A stretch of DNA of 64,000 nt from Rhodovulum sp. P5 (lineage in GTDB: Bacteria > Pseudomonadota > Alphaproteobacteria > Rhodobacterales > Rhodobacteraceae), in contig NZ_CP015039.1 in the NCBI RefSeq assembly GCF_002079305.1, forward strand, positions 1,323,501-1,387,500, in the 5' to 3' direction. A model generated the notes under the pieces. That model worked only from the letters and a program-made list of their open reading frames with translations. It made no database searches and was not told the origin of the DNA. Shown one piece after another: positions 1 to 11,100 of this stretch; the first letter of the stretch is position 1, and every line of letters starts with the position of its first letter. The translations under genes were made by a program, and so were the position numbers.

Positions 1-151
1 CCCATCGCCCACCTGTCGATCCATTGCGAAATGCTGCCCCGCAGCGAAATTATGTTGCGGTGCAATTGAAACCGCGGTCGGACTGCGATAACGGTTTGCG
101 GAATGCAGCCCGGCAGGTCGGTTGCCGGGTCGCGCCAGAGGGGTTTGCGAC
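1..151. other. 5' flank of the ETF-QO gene, no gene seen
   Basis: Short non-coding stretch before the first gene. I see no RNA gene or convincing promoter hexamers. A purine-rich patch (AGAGGGG at about 137-143) lies some 8 bases before the ATG at 152 and is the likely ribosome binding site of the next gene. Confidence 0.4.
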
Positions 152-1804
152 ATGGCCGAGATCGAACGGGAATCGATGGAATATGACGTGGTGATCGTGG
201 GGGCGGGCCCGTCCGGCCTGTCCGCGGCGATCCGGCTGAAGGAACTGGACCCCGATCTTTCCGTCGTGGTTCTTGAAAAGGGGTCCGAGGTCGGCGCGCA
301 TATCCTGTCGGGCGCGGTGCTGGACCCCACCGGCCTAGACGCTCTGTTCCCCGACTGGAAGGATCGCGGCGCCCCGGTGACCGTTCCCGTGAAGGAAGAC
401 AACTTCCTGTTCCTCGGCGAGAAAAGCAAGATCCGCTTCCCCGGTTGGCTGATGCCCCCGCTGATGTCGAACCACGGCAATTACATCGTCTCGATGGGCA
501 ATGTCTGCCGCTGGCTTGCCGAACAGGCCGAGGCGCTGGAGGTCGAGATCTTCCCCGGCATGGCCTGTTCGGAAATCGTCTGGGGCGAGAACGGCGAAGT
601 CAAAGGCGTGGTCGCCGGGGAATTCGGCAAGAACGCGGATGGCACGCCGGGGCCGAATTACGAACCCGGCATGGAACTGCACGGCAAATATGTCTTCCTC
701 GCCGAAGGCGTCCGGGGCTCGCTCTCCAAGCAGGTGATCCAGAAGTTCAACCTGTCCGAGGGGCGCGATCCGCAGAAGTTCGGCATCGGCATGAAAGAGG
801 TCTGGGAAATCGACCCGGCCAAGCACAAGGAAGGCACCGTCACCCACACCATGGGATGGCCGCTGAACGGCAATGGTGGCGGCGGGTCGTTCATCTACCA
901 CGCCGAGAACAACCAGATCTTCATCGGCTTCGTGGTGCATCTGAACTACGAAAACCCGCATCTCTATCCCTACATGGAATTCCAGCGCTTCAAGCATCAC
1001 CCGGCGGTGGCCGACCTTCTGGAAGGCGGCAAGCGCATTGCCTATGGCGCACGGGCGATTTCCGAAGGCGGCTATCAGTCGATCCCGCAGGCGGCCTTCC
1101 CGGGCGGGGTGCTATTGGGCTGTTCCGCGGGGCTGGTGAACGTGCCGCGGATCAAGGGCAACCACAACGCGATGAAGTCGGGGATCGAGGCCGCGAAGGC
1201 CGCCGTCGCGGCGATCAAGGGGGGCCGGTCCGGCGACACGCTGGCCGATTATGACACCGCGCTGCACGCGGGCGAGATCGCGAAGGATCTGAAACGTGTG
1301 CGCAACGTCAAACCGCTGTGGTCCCATTACGGCGCGACGCTGGCCACCGCGCTTGGCGGGTTCGACATGTGGGTGGCCAACCTGACCGGCTGGAACCCCT
1401 TGGGCAGCATGCACCACGCCAAGACCGATGCCGCCCATACCGGCAAGGCCAAGGACTTCCCGAAGATCGACTATCCCAAACCGGATGGGAAGCTCAGCTT
1501 CGACCGGCTAACCAACGTGTCGTTCTCTTTCACGAACCACGAGGAAAGCCAGCCCTGCCACCTGCAGCTGAAAAATCCGGACGTGCCGGTGCAGGTCAAC
1601 CTGCCCGACTACGCCGAACCGGCACAGCGCTATTGCCCGGCGGGCGTCTATGAAATCGTGGAGGAAGAGGGCAAGGACCCGCGCTTTGTCATCAACTTCC
1701 AGAACTGCGTCCACTGCAAGACCTGCGATATCAAGGATCCCAGCCAGAACATCGACTGGACGACCCCGCAGGGCGGCGACGGCCCCAACTATCCCAACAT
1801 GTAA
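152..1804 (+). CDS. Electron transfer flavoprotein-ubiquinone oxidoreductase
   Basis: Inner-membrane-associated enzyme that passes electrons from reduced ETF (fatty acid and amino acid oxidation) to ubiquinone. About 550 residues, the usual length. The N-terminus has an FAD-binding GxGxxG fold (VVIVGAGPSGLSAAIRLKEL), and the C-terminal region has a ferredoxin-like 4Fe-4S motif (NCVHCKTCDIKDPSQNI) followed by the family ending GGDGPNYPNM. An upstream in-frame TTG at 122 exists, but the ATG at 152 has a better-placed purine-rich ribosome binding site and fits family starts. The ETF subunits are not in the window. The next gene follows in the same direction. Confidence 0.95.
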   Translation: MAEIERESMEYDVVIVGAGPSGLSAAIRLKELDPDLSVVVLEKGSEVGAHILSGAVLDPTGLDALFPDWKDRGAPVTVPVKEDNFLFLGEKSKIRFPGWLMPPLMSNHGNYIVSMGNVCRWLAEQAEALEVEIFPGMACSEIVWGENGEVKGVVAGEFGKNADGTPGPNYEPGMELHGKYVFLAEGVRGSLSKQVIQKFNLSEGRDPQKFGIGMKEVWEIDPAKHKEGTVTHTMGWPLNGNGGGGSFIYHAENNQIFIGFVVHLNYENPHLYPYMEFQRFKHHPAVADLLEGGKRIAYGARAISEGGYQSIPQAAFPGGVLLGCSAGLVNVPRIKGNHNAMKSGIEAAKAAVAAIKGGRSGDTLADYDTALHAGEIAKDLKRVRNVKPLWSHYGATLATALGGFDMWVANLTGWNPLGSMHHAKTDAAHTGKAKDFPKIDYPKPDGKLSFDRLTNVSFSFTNHEESQPCHLQLKNPDVPVQVNLPDYAEPAQRYCPAGVYEIVEEEGKDPRFVINFQNCVHCKTCDIKDPSQNIDWTTPQGGDGPNYPNM

Positions 1805-1880
1805 CATCCGCGCGACGCAGGCGGCCTTTCCCCGTTGCGGCGGGCAAGGTGGATTGCCTTGCCTGCGCCGGGGCTCTACC

Positions 1881-3620
1881 GTGCTGCGGCGAAACAGACG
1901 GAGTGTGTTCTTGCCCCACCTCTTGCCGCGCCTGTCCGCGCTTGCCGCCTGCGGATTGTCCGTGCTGATCTCGACGACCGCCGCCACCGCCCAGAACGGG
2001 CTGGCCGGGGCCTATCTGGCCGCGCGACAGGCCAGCATGAATGGCGATTACAGCGCCGCGGCGGAGTATTACGGGATGGCGCTGGCCCGCGACCCGTCCA
2101 ATCCGCGTCTTCTGGAAAACGCCCTGATGGCCTTTGTGGGTCTTGGCGAGGTGCCCAAGGCCGTACCCGTTGCGCGACGTCTGGAAACCGGCGGCAACCT
2201 CGGGCAGGTGGCGAACCTCGTGATCATCGCCGAACAGATGCAGCGCGGCGCCTATGACGAGATGCTGGACGACTTCGCCGCGGGCCGCAAATCGGCCCCG
2301 CTGGTCGATGGCCTTGTCTCTGCCTGGGCCCGGTTCGGGCAGGGGCGCATGTCCGACGCCTTGGCCGCCTTTGACGATGCCGCCGACAGCACCGGCCTGA
2401 AGGCGTTTGCCCTCTACCACAAGGCAATGGCACTGGCCGCCGTCGGCGATTTCGAAGGCGCCGACGAGATCTTTTCGGGGTCCGCCGAGGGGCCCTTGCG
2501 CGCCACCCGCCGTGGCGTTCTGGCCCATGCGCAGGTCCTCAGCCAACTTGAACGCAACGGGGACGCGCTTGAACTGATCGACTCGGTCTTCGGCCCCGAT
2601 GCCGATCCGGGGATCGATGCCTTGCGCGAGCGCTTGGCCAAGGGCGACACCCTGCCCTTCGACATGATCAAGACCGCTGCCGACGGCGCGGGAGAGGTGT
2701 TCTACACCGTCGCCGGCGCGCTGAACGGCGACGCGATGGACGGCTACACGCTGATCTACACCCGGCTGGCCGAGTATCTCGCCCCGGCGAATGACGAGGC
2801 GAAGCTTCTGTCGGCCAGCCTTCTGGAAGCGCAGGAACGCTATCAGCTGGCGATCGAGAGCTATGGCAGGGTCGCCCCGGGCTCGACCGCGTTCTACGCC
2901 GCCGAACTTGGCCGGGTGGAGGTGATGCGCCAATCCGGCGATGTCGAGGGCGCCATCACTGCCCTGAAGAAACTGACCAAGACCTTCGCGCATATCCCCG
3001 GCGTCCATATCACGCTGGGCGACATCTACCGTGGCGAGGAAAACTATCAGGACGCCCGCAAGGCCTATGACGCGGCCATCGCCCTGTTCAAGGAACCCGA
3101 TGATGGCCAATGGTTTGCCTATTACGCCCGGGGCATCGCCCATGAACGTCTGGGCAACTGGGACAAGGCCGAGGCCGACTTTCGCAAGGCGCTGGACCTG
3201 AACCCCGGCCAGCCGCAGGTGCTGAACTATCTCGGCTATTCCTTCGTGGAGATGAAGACCAACCTCGACGAGGCGCTGGACATGATCGAGCGCGCGGTCG
3301 ATGCCCGCCCGAATGACGGCTACATCACGGACTCCCTCGGCTGGGTGCTCTATCGCCTTGGCCGCTATGCAGAAGCCGTGCCCCATATGGAACGCGCCGC
3401 GGCGCTGATGTCGGTGGATCCGATCGTCAATGACCATCTCGGCGATGTCTACTGGGCCGTCGGGCGCCGGAACGAGGCGCGGTTCCAATGGCATCGCGCC
3501 CTGTCCTTCGACCCCGAGGAAGCCGATGCCGAACGCATCCGGCGCAAGCTGGAGGTCGGTCTCGACAAGGTCCTTCAGGAAGAAGGGGCCCCACCCCTGA
3601 AACCCGCAAATGACGGTTGA
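1881..3620 (+). CDS. Secreted tetratricopeptide repeat protein
   Basis: About 579 residues. The N-terminus looks like a signal peptide: basic residues (LRRNRRS), a hydrophobic run ([14 protein letters not shown]) and a likely cleavage site after ATAQ, so the protein should be periplasmic or lipid-associated. The rest is helical TPR repeats, clearest from about residue 350 to the end (for example [48 protein letters not shown]). TPR proteins act as scaffolds, and no partner is evident. The GTG at 1881 gives a good signal peptide, but a TTG at 1911 sits 7 bases after GGAG and is a real alternative. The 3' end overlaps ispE by 11 bases, suggesting co-transcription. Confidence 0.8.
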   Translation: MLRRNRRSVFLPHLLPRLSALAACGLSVLISTTAATAQNGLAGAYLAARQASMNGDYSAAAEYYGMALARDPSNPRLLENALMAFVGLGEVPKAVPVARRLETGGNLGQVANLVIIAEQMQRGAYDEMLDDFAAGRKSAPLVDGLVSAWARFGQGRMSDALAAFDDAADSTGLKAFALYHKAMALAAVGDFEGADEIFSGSAEGPLRATRRGVLAHAQVLSQLERNGDALELIDSVFGPDADPGIDALRERLAKGDTLPFDMIKTAADGAGEVFYTVAGALNGDAMDGYTLIYTRLAEYLAPANDEAKLLSASLLEAQERYQLAIESYGRVAPGSTAFYAAELGRVEVMRQSGDVEGAITALKKLTKTFAHIPGVHITLGDIYRGEENYQDARKAYDAAIALFKEPDDGQWFAYYARGIAHERLGNWDKAEADFRKALDLNPGQPQVLNYLGYSFVEMKTNLDEALDMIERAVDARPNDGYITDSLGWVLYRLGRYAEAVPHMERAAALMSVDPIVNDHLGDVYWAVGRRNEARFQWHRALSFDPEEADAERIRRKLEVGLDKVLQEEGAPPLKPANDG

Positions 3621-4449
3621 GGTCTTCGCGCCCGCCAAGATCAACCTGACCCTGCATGTCACCGGACAGCGGGCCGACGGCTATCACCTGCTCGACAGCC
3701 TCGTGATCTTTGCCGATACCGGCGACCGCCTGACCCTTGCGCCGTCCGACGATCTGCGCCTGTCGGTCACGGGACCACGGGCAGAGGGCGTGCCGACCGA
3801 CGGGCGCAACCTGGTGCTGAAGGCCGCGGCCCTGTTCGGGGCCGGCCAAGGTGCCGACATCACCCTTGAAAAACACCTGCCCGCCGCCGCCGGGATCGGG
3901 GGCGGATCGTCTGACGCCGCCGCGGCCCTGCGCGGTCTGGCGCGGCTCTGGTCGCGGCCCATGCCCGACGACGACGCGGTTCTGTCGCTCGGGGCCGACG
4001 TGCCGGTCTGCCTTGCCCCGCGCCCCGTGCGCATGCGCGGCGTGGGTGAGGTGATCGAGGCCGGGCCAAAGCTGCCGCCCATGGGGCTGATTCTGGTCAA
4101 TCCCGGGGTCGAAGTCTCGACGCCTGCGGTTTTCAAGGCCCTCGACCGCAAGGACAATCCGGCCATGCCCCATCCCCCCGGCTGGGCAACGGCCGCCGTG
4201 ATGGCCCATTGGCTGGCCGAGCAGCGCAACGATCTGGAACCGCCCGCCCGCGCCCTCAGCCCCGTGATCGGCGAGGTGCTGGATATGATTGCTGCCACGC
4301 CGGGCTGTCTGCTGGCGCGGATGTCGGGGTCAGGCGCGACATGTTTCGGGATCTATGACACCCGGGGTCAGGCACAGGCCGCCGCCGCCACGCTGCGCAC
4401 CGACCGGCCCGACTGGTGGGTCGAAGCCGCCGCCCCATACGAGGAATAG
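3610..4449 (+). CDS. ispE: 4-diphosphocytidyl-2-C-methyl-D-erythritol kinase
   Basis: GHMP-family kinase that phosphorylates CDP-methylerythritol in the non-mevalonate isoprenoid pathway (cytosol). 279 residues, normal length. It opens with the family signature [21 protein letters not shown] and carries the ATP-binding glycine-rich motif [14 protein letters not shown] near residue 97. The C-terminal [12 protein letters not shown] motif is present. The start overlaps the TPR gene by 11 bases, so the two are probably translationally coupled, although no functional link is evident. Confidence 0.95.
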   Translation: MTVEVFAPAKINLTLHVTGQRADGYHLLDSLVIFADTGDRLTLAPSDDLRLSVTGPRAEGVPTDGRNLVLKAAALFGAGQGADITLEKHLPAAAGIGGGSSDAAAALRGLARLWSRPMPDDDAVLSLGADVPVCLAPRPVRMRGVGEVIEAGPKLPPMGLILVNPGVEVSTPAVFKALDRKDNPAMPHPPGWATAAVMAHWLAEQRNDLEPPARALSPVIGEVLDMIAATPGCLLARMSGSGATCFGIYDTRGQAQAAAATLRTDRPDWWVEAAAPYEE

Positions 4450-4483
4450 GGCCGCGACGCCCCCCAAGAACCGCGCGCCCGGA

Positions 4484-4933
4484 TCAGGCGGGCAATTCCC
4501 CCGTCAGCACATAGCGCAGGATCTGCACCACCTGCGCAGGCTCCTCCGCCACGGCCAGCGCCGCCGCGTCCACCTCTTTCAGCGCGTGCGCATGATCGGG
4601 CCCGTGCAGAACGATCAGCGACTTGTTCAGCGCCGCGGCATAGCCCGCGTCAAAGGCCGCGTTCCACTGCTTGTATTTCTCACCGAAGCGCACCACCACC
4701 ACATCGGCGTCGGCAATCCCCTTGCGGGTCCGGATGGCGTTGACCATGGCGCCCTTGTGGTCATGCCAGAACTTGTTGTCCTCGGCCCCTAGGATCGCCA
4801 CACCGCAATCGTCGCTTGCCCCGTGGTCGGTGACCGGGCTGTCAAAGCTGACATCCAGCCCCTTCGCGCCGTCGATGATCTGCTCTCGCCAGTCGGTATG
4901 GATCTCACCCGACAGGTATACTTTCAGCGTCAT
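4484..4933 (-). CDS. YtoQ family protein
   Basis: 149 residues, closely matching the YtoQ family (Bacillus YtoQ-like; nucleoside 2-deoxyribosyltransferase-like fold). Visible features are the N-terminal YLSGEIHTDWR, the region GAEDNKFWHDHKGA and ADVVVVRFGEKYKQWN. The biochemical role is not established. The start codon overlaps the stop of the upstream phosphoribosyltransferase gene (ATGA), so they form a two-gene unit, which hints at nucleotide or base metabolism. That is inference from context only. Confidence 0.85.
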   Translation of the reverse strand: MTLKVYLSGEIHTDWREQIIDGAKGLDVSFDSPVTDHGASDDCGVAILGAEDNKFWHDHKGAMVNAIRTRKGIADADVVVVRFGEKYKQWNAAFDAGYAAALNKSLIVLHGPDHAHALKEVDAAALAVAEEPAQVVQILRYVLTGELPA

Positions 4934-5592
4934 GCTTCCCTCCCTTGTCCGCCTTCGGCCCAGGCCCGCTGCAACAGCGCGACGACCTCGTCATCCTCGA
5001 CCTGATCGAAGGTATCGTAGTGCAGGCTGACCGCCTGAAAAGCGCGCGGCGCTTCCAGAAAGAACAGCCGGTCAGTCATGCCGCGCAACTGCCAGACGAC
5101 ATCCTGCGGGGCAACCGGCACGGCCAGCCACATCTCGATAGCGCCCCGCTTGCGCAGGGCTTGCAAGACCGCGCGCACGGTGGCCCCGGTCGCGATCCCG
5201 TCATCGACAACGATGACCGTGCGGCCGTTGATCCGTTCCGGTTCCCGCCCGGCAAGGTATGTCGCGCGCCGCTCTGCGATCTCGGTCAGCTTCTGCTCGA
5301 CCGACGCGGCGAAATCGGCCTGGGTCAGCCCGGCCTGCTGCAAGATCTCATCGTTGAAGACGATTTCCCGGGCCTTGCCATCCACCACGGCCCCGGCGGC
5401 GAAATCGTCATTTCCCGGCATCCCGATCTTGCGCACGAAGGCCAGGTCCAGCGGACAGCCCAGCGCGTGCGCAATCGGCAGGGCGACCGGCACCCCGCCG
5501 CGCGGCAAGGCCAGCACCAGCGGGTTTTCCGGCCCGGCCTCGACGATCTTCTCGGCCAGGCGCTGCCCGGCCTCTTCGCGGTTCTTCAGCAT
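4930..5592 (-). CDS. Phosphoribosyltransferase family protein
   Basis: About 220 residues. It has a type I phosphoribosyltransferase PRPP-binding motif (VIVVDDGIATGATVRA) and an N-terminal region (LVLALPRGGVPVALPIA) typical of stand-alone PRTase-like proteins of unknown substrate. The longer reading frame runs to 5652, but the ATG at 5592 is preceded by GGGAAGGGAAG at good spacing, so this start is preferred. The stop codon overlaps the ytoQ-like start. It lies 63 bases downstream of pheT and could be read through from it. The substrate cannot be told from sequence. Confidence 0.85.
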   Translation of the reverse strand: MLKNREEAGQRLAEKIVEAGPENPLVLALPRGGVPVALPIAHALGCPLDLAFVRKIGMPGNDDFAAGAVVDGKAREIVFNDEILQQAGLTQADFAASVEQKLTEIAERRATYLAGREPERINGRTVIVVDDGIATGATVRAVLQALRKRGAIEMWLAVPVAPQDVVWQLRGMTDRLFFLEAPRAFQAVSLHYDTFDQVEDDEVVALLQRAWAEGGQGREA

Positions 5593-5655
5593 CGCGCGCT
5601 TCCCTTCCCGGTTTCCGGGAGCGAGTATGCCGCCCGGCGGCGGCGCGGCCAAGGG

Positions 5656-8055
5656 TCAGCCGCGCAACGTGCCGCCCGTGGCCTTTTCCACCTTCTCGAC
5701 GATCTTCTTGCCCACCGCCTCGATCTCGTCCTCGGTCAGCGTCTTGTCGACGGGCTGCATCCGCACCGTGATGGCCAGAGACTTCTTGCCCTCGCCCAGG
5801 CTGCCGCCGATGAATTCGTCAAAGACGCGCACATCCTCGATCAGGGTCTTGTCGGCCCCGGCCGCCGCGTTGACGACATTGATCGCCTCGACACCGGCAT
5901 CCAGCACAAAGGCGAAGTCCCGCTCCACCGCCTGGAAATCGCTGGCCAGAAGCGCCGCGCGCGTCGCGCCCTTCTTGCGCGGCAGGGGCGGTTCTTCAAG
6001 ATAGATGGTAAAGGCCATCGCGGGGCCCTTCACATCCATCGCCTTCAGCACCTTGGGGTGCAGTTCGCCGAACACCGCCAGCACCTTCTTCGGGCCAAGG
6101 CAGACGCGCCCCGACCGGCCGGGATGCCACCATGCGGGCGCATCGCGCAGGATCTGTGCCTTGGCGGGCGCACCGATGGCGGCCAGCACGGCCTCTGCAT
6201 CGGCCTTGGCATCGAAGACATCGATCGGGCGGCGAGAGCCATAGGGGTCACGCGGCGCCGCCTGCCCCACCAGAAGCCCTGCAACCTGGGTGTGCTGTTC
6301 CTCGGGCTCCGCGCCGTGGAAGGCCGGCCCCACCTCGAAAAGCGACAGGTCCATGAAGCCACGCGCCTGATTGCGCGCCGCGGCCTGCAAAAGGCCGGGC
6401 AGCAGGTCGGGGCGCATATGGCTCATCTCGCTGGAAATCGGGTTGTCCAGCGCCGCGGCGTCATCCCCCCCGCCGAACAGGGCCGCCGAAGCCTGATCGA
6501 TGAAGGAATAGGTCACGCATTCATTATAGCCCAGCGCCGCACAGGTGCGCCGCGCCGCAGCCTCGCGCTTTTGCATCGGCGTCAGGATGCCCGTCGGCAC
6601 GCCGACATGGGTCCGCGCCAGCCGCTTGCCTTCCAGCTTGGTCAGGGAGGCCACACGGGCGACCTCTTCCACCAGATCGGCCTCTCCCAGCACATCGGGC
6701 CGCCATGACGGCACATGGGCCATGTCGCCCTCCAACCGGAAACCCAGCGCGGTCAGGGTCGCGCGCTGTTCCTCGGCCGGGTTTTCCATCCCGACAAGGC
6801 TTTGCACCCGGTCGGTATCGAGCTTGTAGGCGCGGGCCACATCCGGCACCTCGCCCGCGACAACGACCTCGGACGGTTCGCCGCCGCACAGGTCCATGAT
6901 CATCTTCGTCGCGGCCTCTATCCCCGCCGGCGTCCATGCCGGGTCGATCCCGCGCTCAAACCGATAGCGCGCGTCGGAGTTGATCTTCAGCGCCCGGCCC
7001 GTCATCGCGGTGCGGATCGGATCGAAATAGGCGGCTTCGAGGAAGACATTCACCGTCTCCTCGGTGCATCCGGTCTCTTCCCCGCCCATCACGCCGGCAA
7101 GGCTTTCCACGCCCGTGTCGTCGGAAATCACCGTCATGCCCGGCTGCATGACATATTCCTTGTCATCGAGGGCGTGGAAGACCTCTCCACCCTGGGCCGC
7201 ATGCACCCGCAACCCGCCCTGAACCTTGTCGGCGTCGAAGACGTGCAGCGGGCGGTTCATGTCATAGGTGAACAGGTTGGTGATATCGACCAGCGTGGAA
7301 ATCGGCCGCAGCCCGATGGCCCGCAGGCGGTTCTGCAACCACTCGGGCGAAGGGCCGTTCTTCACGCCGCGGATCACACGGCCACAGAAGACCGGGCAGG
7401 CCTTTTCCTGCGTTTCCGCATCGATGGTCACACCGATGGTGCACGGGAACGTGCCAGCAACCGGCGCCACCTCCACCGGCTTCAGCTTGCCAACGCCGCG
7501 CGCGGCCAGATCGCGGGCGACACCATGCACGCCCAGCGCATCGGGGCGGTTCGGCGTGATCGCGATCTCGATCACCGGGTCGATCTTCGCCGGGTCGTTT
7601 TGGGCCAGCCAGTCGACGAACCTATCGCCGACCTCGCCCGAGGGCAGTTCGATGATCCCGTCATGTTCGTCGGAAAGTTCCATCTCCCGTTCCGAACACA
7701 TCATGCCGTGGCTTTCGATCCCGCGGATCTTGCCCACCTGAATGATCGTGTCGATGCCAGGCACATAGGTTCCGGGGCTGGCGACGACCACCGTAATCCC
7801 CTCGCGTGCATTGGGGGCGCCGCAGATGATCTGCTGCTCGCCCGCCGCGGTTGCCACCTGACAGACACGCAGCCGGTCCGCATCGGGGTGCTTCTCGGCC
7901 TTCAGCACCTTGCCAAGCCGGAATTCCTCCAGCTTCTGGGCGGGGTTTTCGACGCCCTCGACCTCCAGCCCGAGATCGGTCAGCGCATACAGGATGTCAT
8001 CGAGGCTCGCCTCGGTCTCCAGGTGCTGTTTCAGCCAGGAGAGGGTGAATTTCAT
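5656..8055 (-). CDS. pheT: Phenylalanine-tRNA ligase beta subunit
   Basis: Beta subunit of the cytosolic alpha2-beta2 phenylalanyl-tRNA synthetase, which charges tRNA-Phe. 799 residues, usual length. In order: N-terminal tRNA-binding (EMAP-like) domain, B3/B4 domain with the editing region, B5 domain, and a C-terminal anticodon-binding domain ending near FDEFIGGSLGEGKKSLAITVR. The start MKFTLSWLKQHL matches the family, so the frame extension to 8073 was not used. The alpha subunit gene pheS is not adjacent on either side, although the two are commonly neighbours. Confidence 0.96.
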   Translation of the reverse strand: MKFTLSWLKQHLETEASLDDILYALTDLGLEVEGVENPAQKLEEFRLGKVLKAEKHPDADRLRVCQVATAAGEQQIICGAPNAREGITVVVASPGTYVPGIDTIIQVGKIRGIESHGMMCSEREMELSDEHDGIIELPSGEVGDRFVDWLAQNDPAKIDPVIEIAITPNRPDALGVHGVARDLAARGVGKLKPVEVAPVAGTFPCTIGVTIDAETQEKACPVFCGRVIRGVKNGPSPEWLQNRLRAIGLRPISTLVDITNLFTYDMNRPLHVFDADKVQGGLRVHAAQGGEVFHALDDKEYVMQPGMTVISDDTGVESLAGVMGGEETGCTEETVNVFLEAAYFDPIRTAMTGRALKINSDARYRFERGIDPAWTPAGIEAATKMIMDLCGGEPSEVVVAGEVPDVARAYKLDTDRVQSLVGMENPAEEQRATLTALGFRLEGDMAHVPSWRPDVLGEADLVEEVARVASLTKLEGKRLARTHVGVPTGILTPMQKREAAARRTCAALGYNECVTYSFIDQASAALFGGGDDAAALDNPISSEMSHMRPDLLPGLLQAAARNQARGFMDLSLFEVGPAFHGAEPEEQHTQVAGLLVGQAAPRDPYGSRRPIDVFDAKADAEAVLAAIGAPAKAQILRDAPAWWHPGRSGRVCLGPKKVLAVFGELHPKVLKAMDVKGPAMAFTIYLEEPPLPRKKGATRAALLASDFQAVERDFAFVLDAGVEAINVVNAAAGADKTLIEDVRVFDEFIGGSLGEGKKSLAITVRMQPVDKTLTEDEIEAVGKKIVEKVEKATGGTLRG

Positions 8056-8139
8056 GGTCTCACGCCTTTTCACGGTCGCCGGTCGGCGCCGTCTCTAGCC
8101 CAAAGGGGCGCGGGGGGAAAGGGGGGCGGTTCGCGACCC

Positions 8140-11100
8140 TCAGGCCGCGGCGTCCGCCCCACCCTTGCCGGGGGTATAGTTCAGCACCGGCGCCAGCCAG
8201 CGTTCGGCCTCTGCCACCGAAATGCCCTTGCGCGCGGCATAGTCGGCGACCTGATCGGCCTCTACCTTGCCCAGCCCGAAATAATAGCTGTCCGGATGCC
8301 CGATATAGAGGCCAGAGACAGACGCACTCGGCCACATCGCCATGCTGTCGGTCAGGGTGATGCCCGTCGCGTTTTCGGCGTCCAGCAGGCGGAACAGTGT
8401 CTGCTTCTCCGTATGATCCGGCTGCGCGGGATAGCCCGGCGCCGGGCGGATGCCGGCATAGGGCTCCTTGACCAGCGCCTCGGGCGAATGGGCTTCGTCT
8501 GGCGCATAGCCCCAGAACTCCTTCCGCACCCGTTCGTGCAGGCGTTCGGCCATCGCCTCGGCGATCCGGTCGGCCAGCGCCTTGACCATGATCGCGCCAT
8601 AGTCGTCATGCTCGGCCTCGAACCGCTTGGCGATGTCGATCTCCTCGGCCCCCGCCGTGACGGCGAAGCCCCCGACATAGTCCGCCACCGTCCCCTCTGG
8701 TGCCACGAAGTCGGAAAGCGCCACGTTCGGCACGTCGCCCCGCTTGCCCGTCTGCTGGCGCAGGGTGAAGAAGGTGTCCAGTGCCTCTTGCCGGTCCTCG
8801 CCGGTGTAAAGCCGAATATCGTCACCCACCGCATTCGCCGGCCAGAAACCGACCACGGCGCGCGGGGTGAACCATTTCTCGGCGACGATCCGGTCCAGCA
8901 TCGCCTGCGCATCGTCGAACAATTGACGCGCGGCCTCGCCCTTTTTCGGGTCGTCCAGCAGGCGGGGATAGACGCCCTTCATCTCCCATGCATGGAAGAA
9001 CGGTGTCCAATCGATATACGTCCGCAGCTCCGCCAGATCCCAGCCATCGACGGACCGCGCCCCAAGGAAGCCCGGCGCCGTGGCGCGATAATCGGACCAG
9101 TCCAGCCGCAGCGCATTGGCCCGCGCCTGCACCAGCGGCAGGCGCGTCTTTGACAACTCCCCGCGGGCGTGTTTCTCGGCCAGGTCGCGGTAATCCTCGC
9201 GGATCCCCTCCAGATACCCGGTACGCTGGTTGTCGCTGAGCAGCGACGAGACAACGCCCACCGCGCGGCTGGCATCGGTCACATAGATCGCCTGCCCCCG
9301 CCGGTATTCCGGCGCGATCTTCACCGCCGTATGCACCCGGCTGGTCGTGGCGCCCCCGATCAGCAGCGGCACGTCGAAGCCCTGCCGCTCCATCTCCGAC
9401 GCCATATGCACCATCTCGTCCAGCGAGGGCGTGATCAGCCCCGACAGGCCGATGACGTCCACCTGTTCCTTCTTCGCAGTCTCAAGGATCTTCTCGGCCG
9501 GCACCATCACGCCGATATCGATGATCTCGTAATTGTTGCAGGCCAGAACGACGCCGACGATGTTCTTGCCGATGTCGTGCACGTCACCCTTGACGGTGGC
9601 CATCAGCACCTTGCCGGCGGCCTCTCGGCTGCCCTCCTTCTCGGCCTCCATATAGGGCAGCAGGACGGCCACGGCCTGTTTCATCACGCGGGCCGATTTC
9701 ACGACCTGCGGCAGGAACATCTTGCCCTCGCCGAACAGGTCGCCCACCACGTTCATGCCCGACATAAGCGGCCCTTCGATCACATGCAGCGGACGTTCCG
9801 CGGCTTGCCGGGCTTCTTCGGTGTCCTCGGCGATGAACTCCGTGATGCCGTTGACCAGCGCATGTTCCAGCCGCTTTTCCACCGGCCATTCCCGCCAGGA
9901 CATGTCCTTTTCCCGGGTCTTGCCGCCGCCCTGCCCGCGGTATTTCTCGGCAATCTCCAGCATCCGCTCGGTCGCATCGGCGCGGCGGTTCAGAACCACG
10001 TCCTCGCAGGCTTCGCGCAACTCCGCGTCGATCTGGTCATAGACCGCCAACTGCCCCGCATTGACGATGCCCATATCCATGCCCGCCTTGATGGCGTGAT
10101 ACAGAAACACCGCGTGCATCGCCTCGCGCACGGGTTCGTTGCCGCGGAAGCTGAAGGACAGGTTCGACACCCCGCCCGAGATATGCACATGGGGACAATC
10201 GGCAGTAATCCGGCGCGTGGCCTCGATGAAGTCGACGCCGTAGTTGTCGTGGTCCTCGATGCCCGTGGCCACGGCGAACACGTTGGGGTCGAAGATGATG
10301 TCCTCGGGCGGGAAGCCAACCTGTTCCGTCAGGATGCGATAGGCGCGCGAACAGATCTCCACCTTGCGATCCTCGGTGTCGGCCTGTCCCGTCTCGTCAA
10401 AGGCCATCACGATCACCGCCGCGCCATAGGCCCGGCAAAGCCGCGCCTGTTCAAGGAACTTCTCCTCCCCCTCCTTCAGAGAGATCGAGTTCACCACCGG
10501 CTTGCCCTGCACGCATTTCAGGCCTGCCTCGATCACCTCCCACTTGGAACTGTCGATCATCACCGGCACACGGGCGATATCGGGTTCGGCCGCGACGAGG
10601 TTCAGGAAGTCGATCATCGCCTGCTTGGAGTCGATCAGCCCCTCGTCCATGTTCACATCGATGATCTGGGCGCCGTTTTCCACCTGATCGCGGGCGACGT
10701 CCAGCGCGGTGGCATAGTCCTGTTCCTTGATCAGCTTGCGGAACCGGGCCGAGCCGGTGACATTCGTCCGCTCCCCCACATTCACGAAGGGGATGTCGTC
10801 GGTCAGCGTGAAGGGTTCCAGCCCCGACAGGCGCATCCTGCGCGGCACGTCCGGCACGCTGCGCGGCGTTTGTCCCTCCACCGCCTTGGCGACCGCGGCG
10901 ATGTGATCATAGGTGGAACCGCAGCAGCCCCCCACGATGTTCAGCAATCCGTCCTTGGCAAAGCCCTCGATCAGCTCCGCCATCTGATCCGGCGTCTGGT
11001 CGTATTCGCCCATCTCGTTGGGCAGACCCGCATTGGGATAGGCACAGATCAGCGTGTCGGCCGTGCCGGCCAGTTCCGCCAGATGCGGGCGCATGGCATC

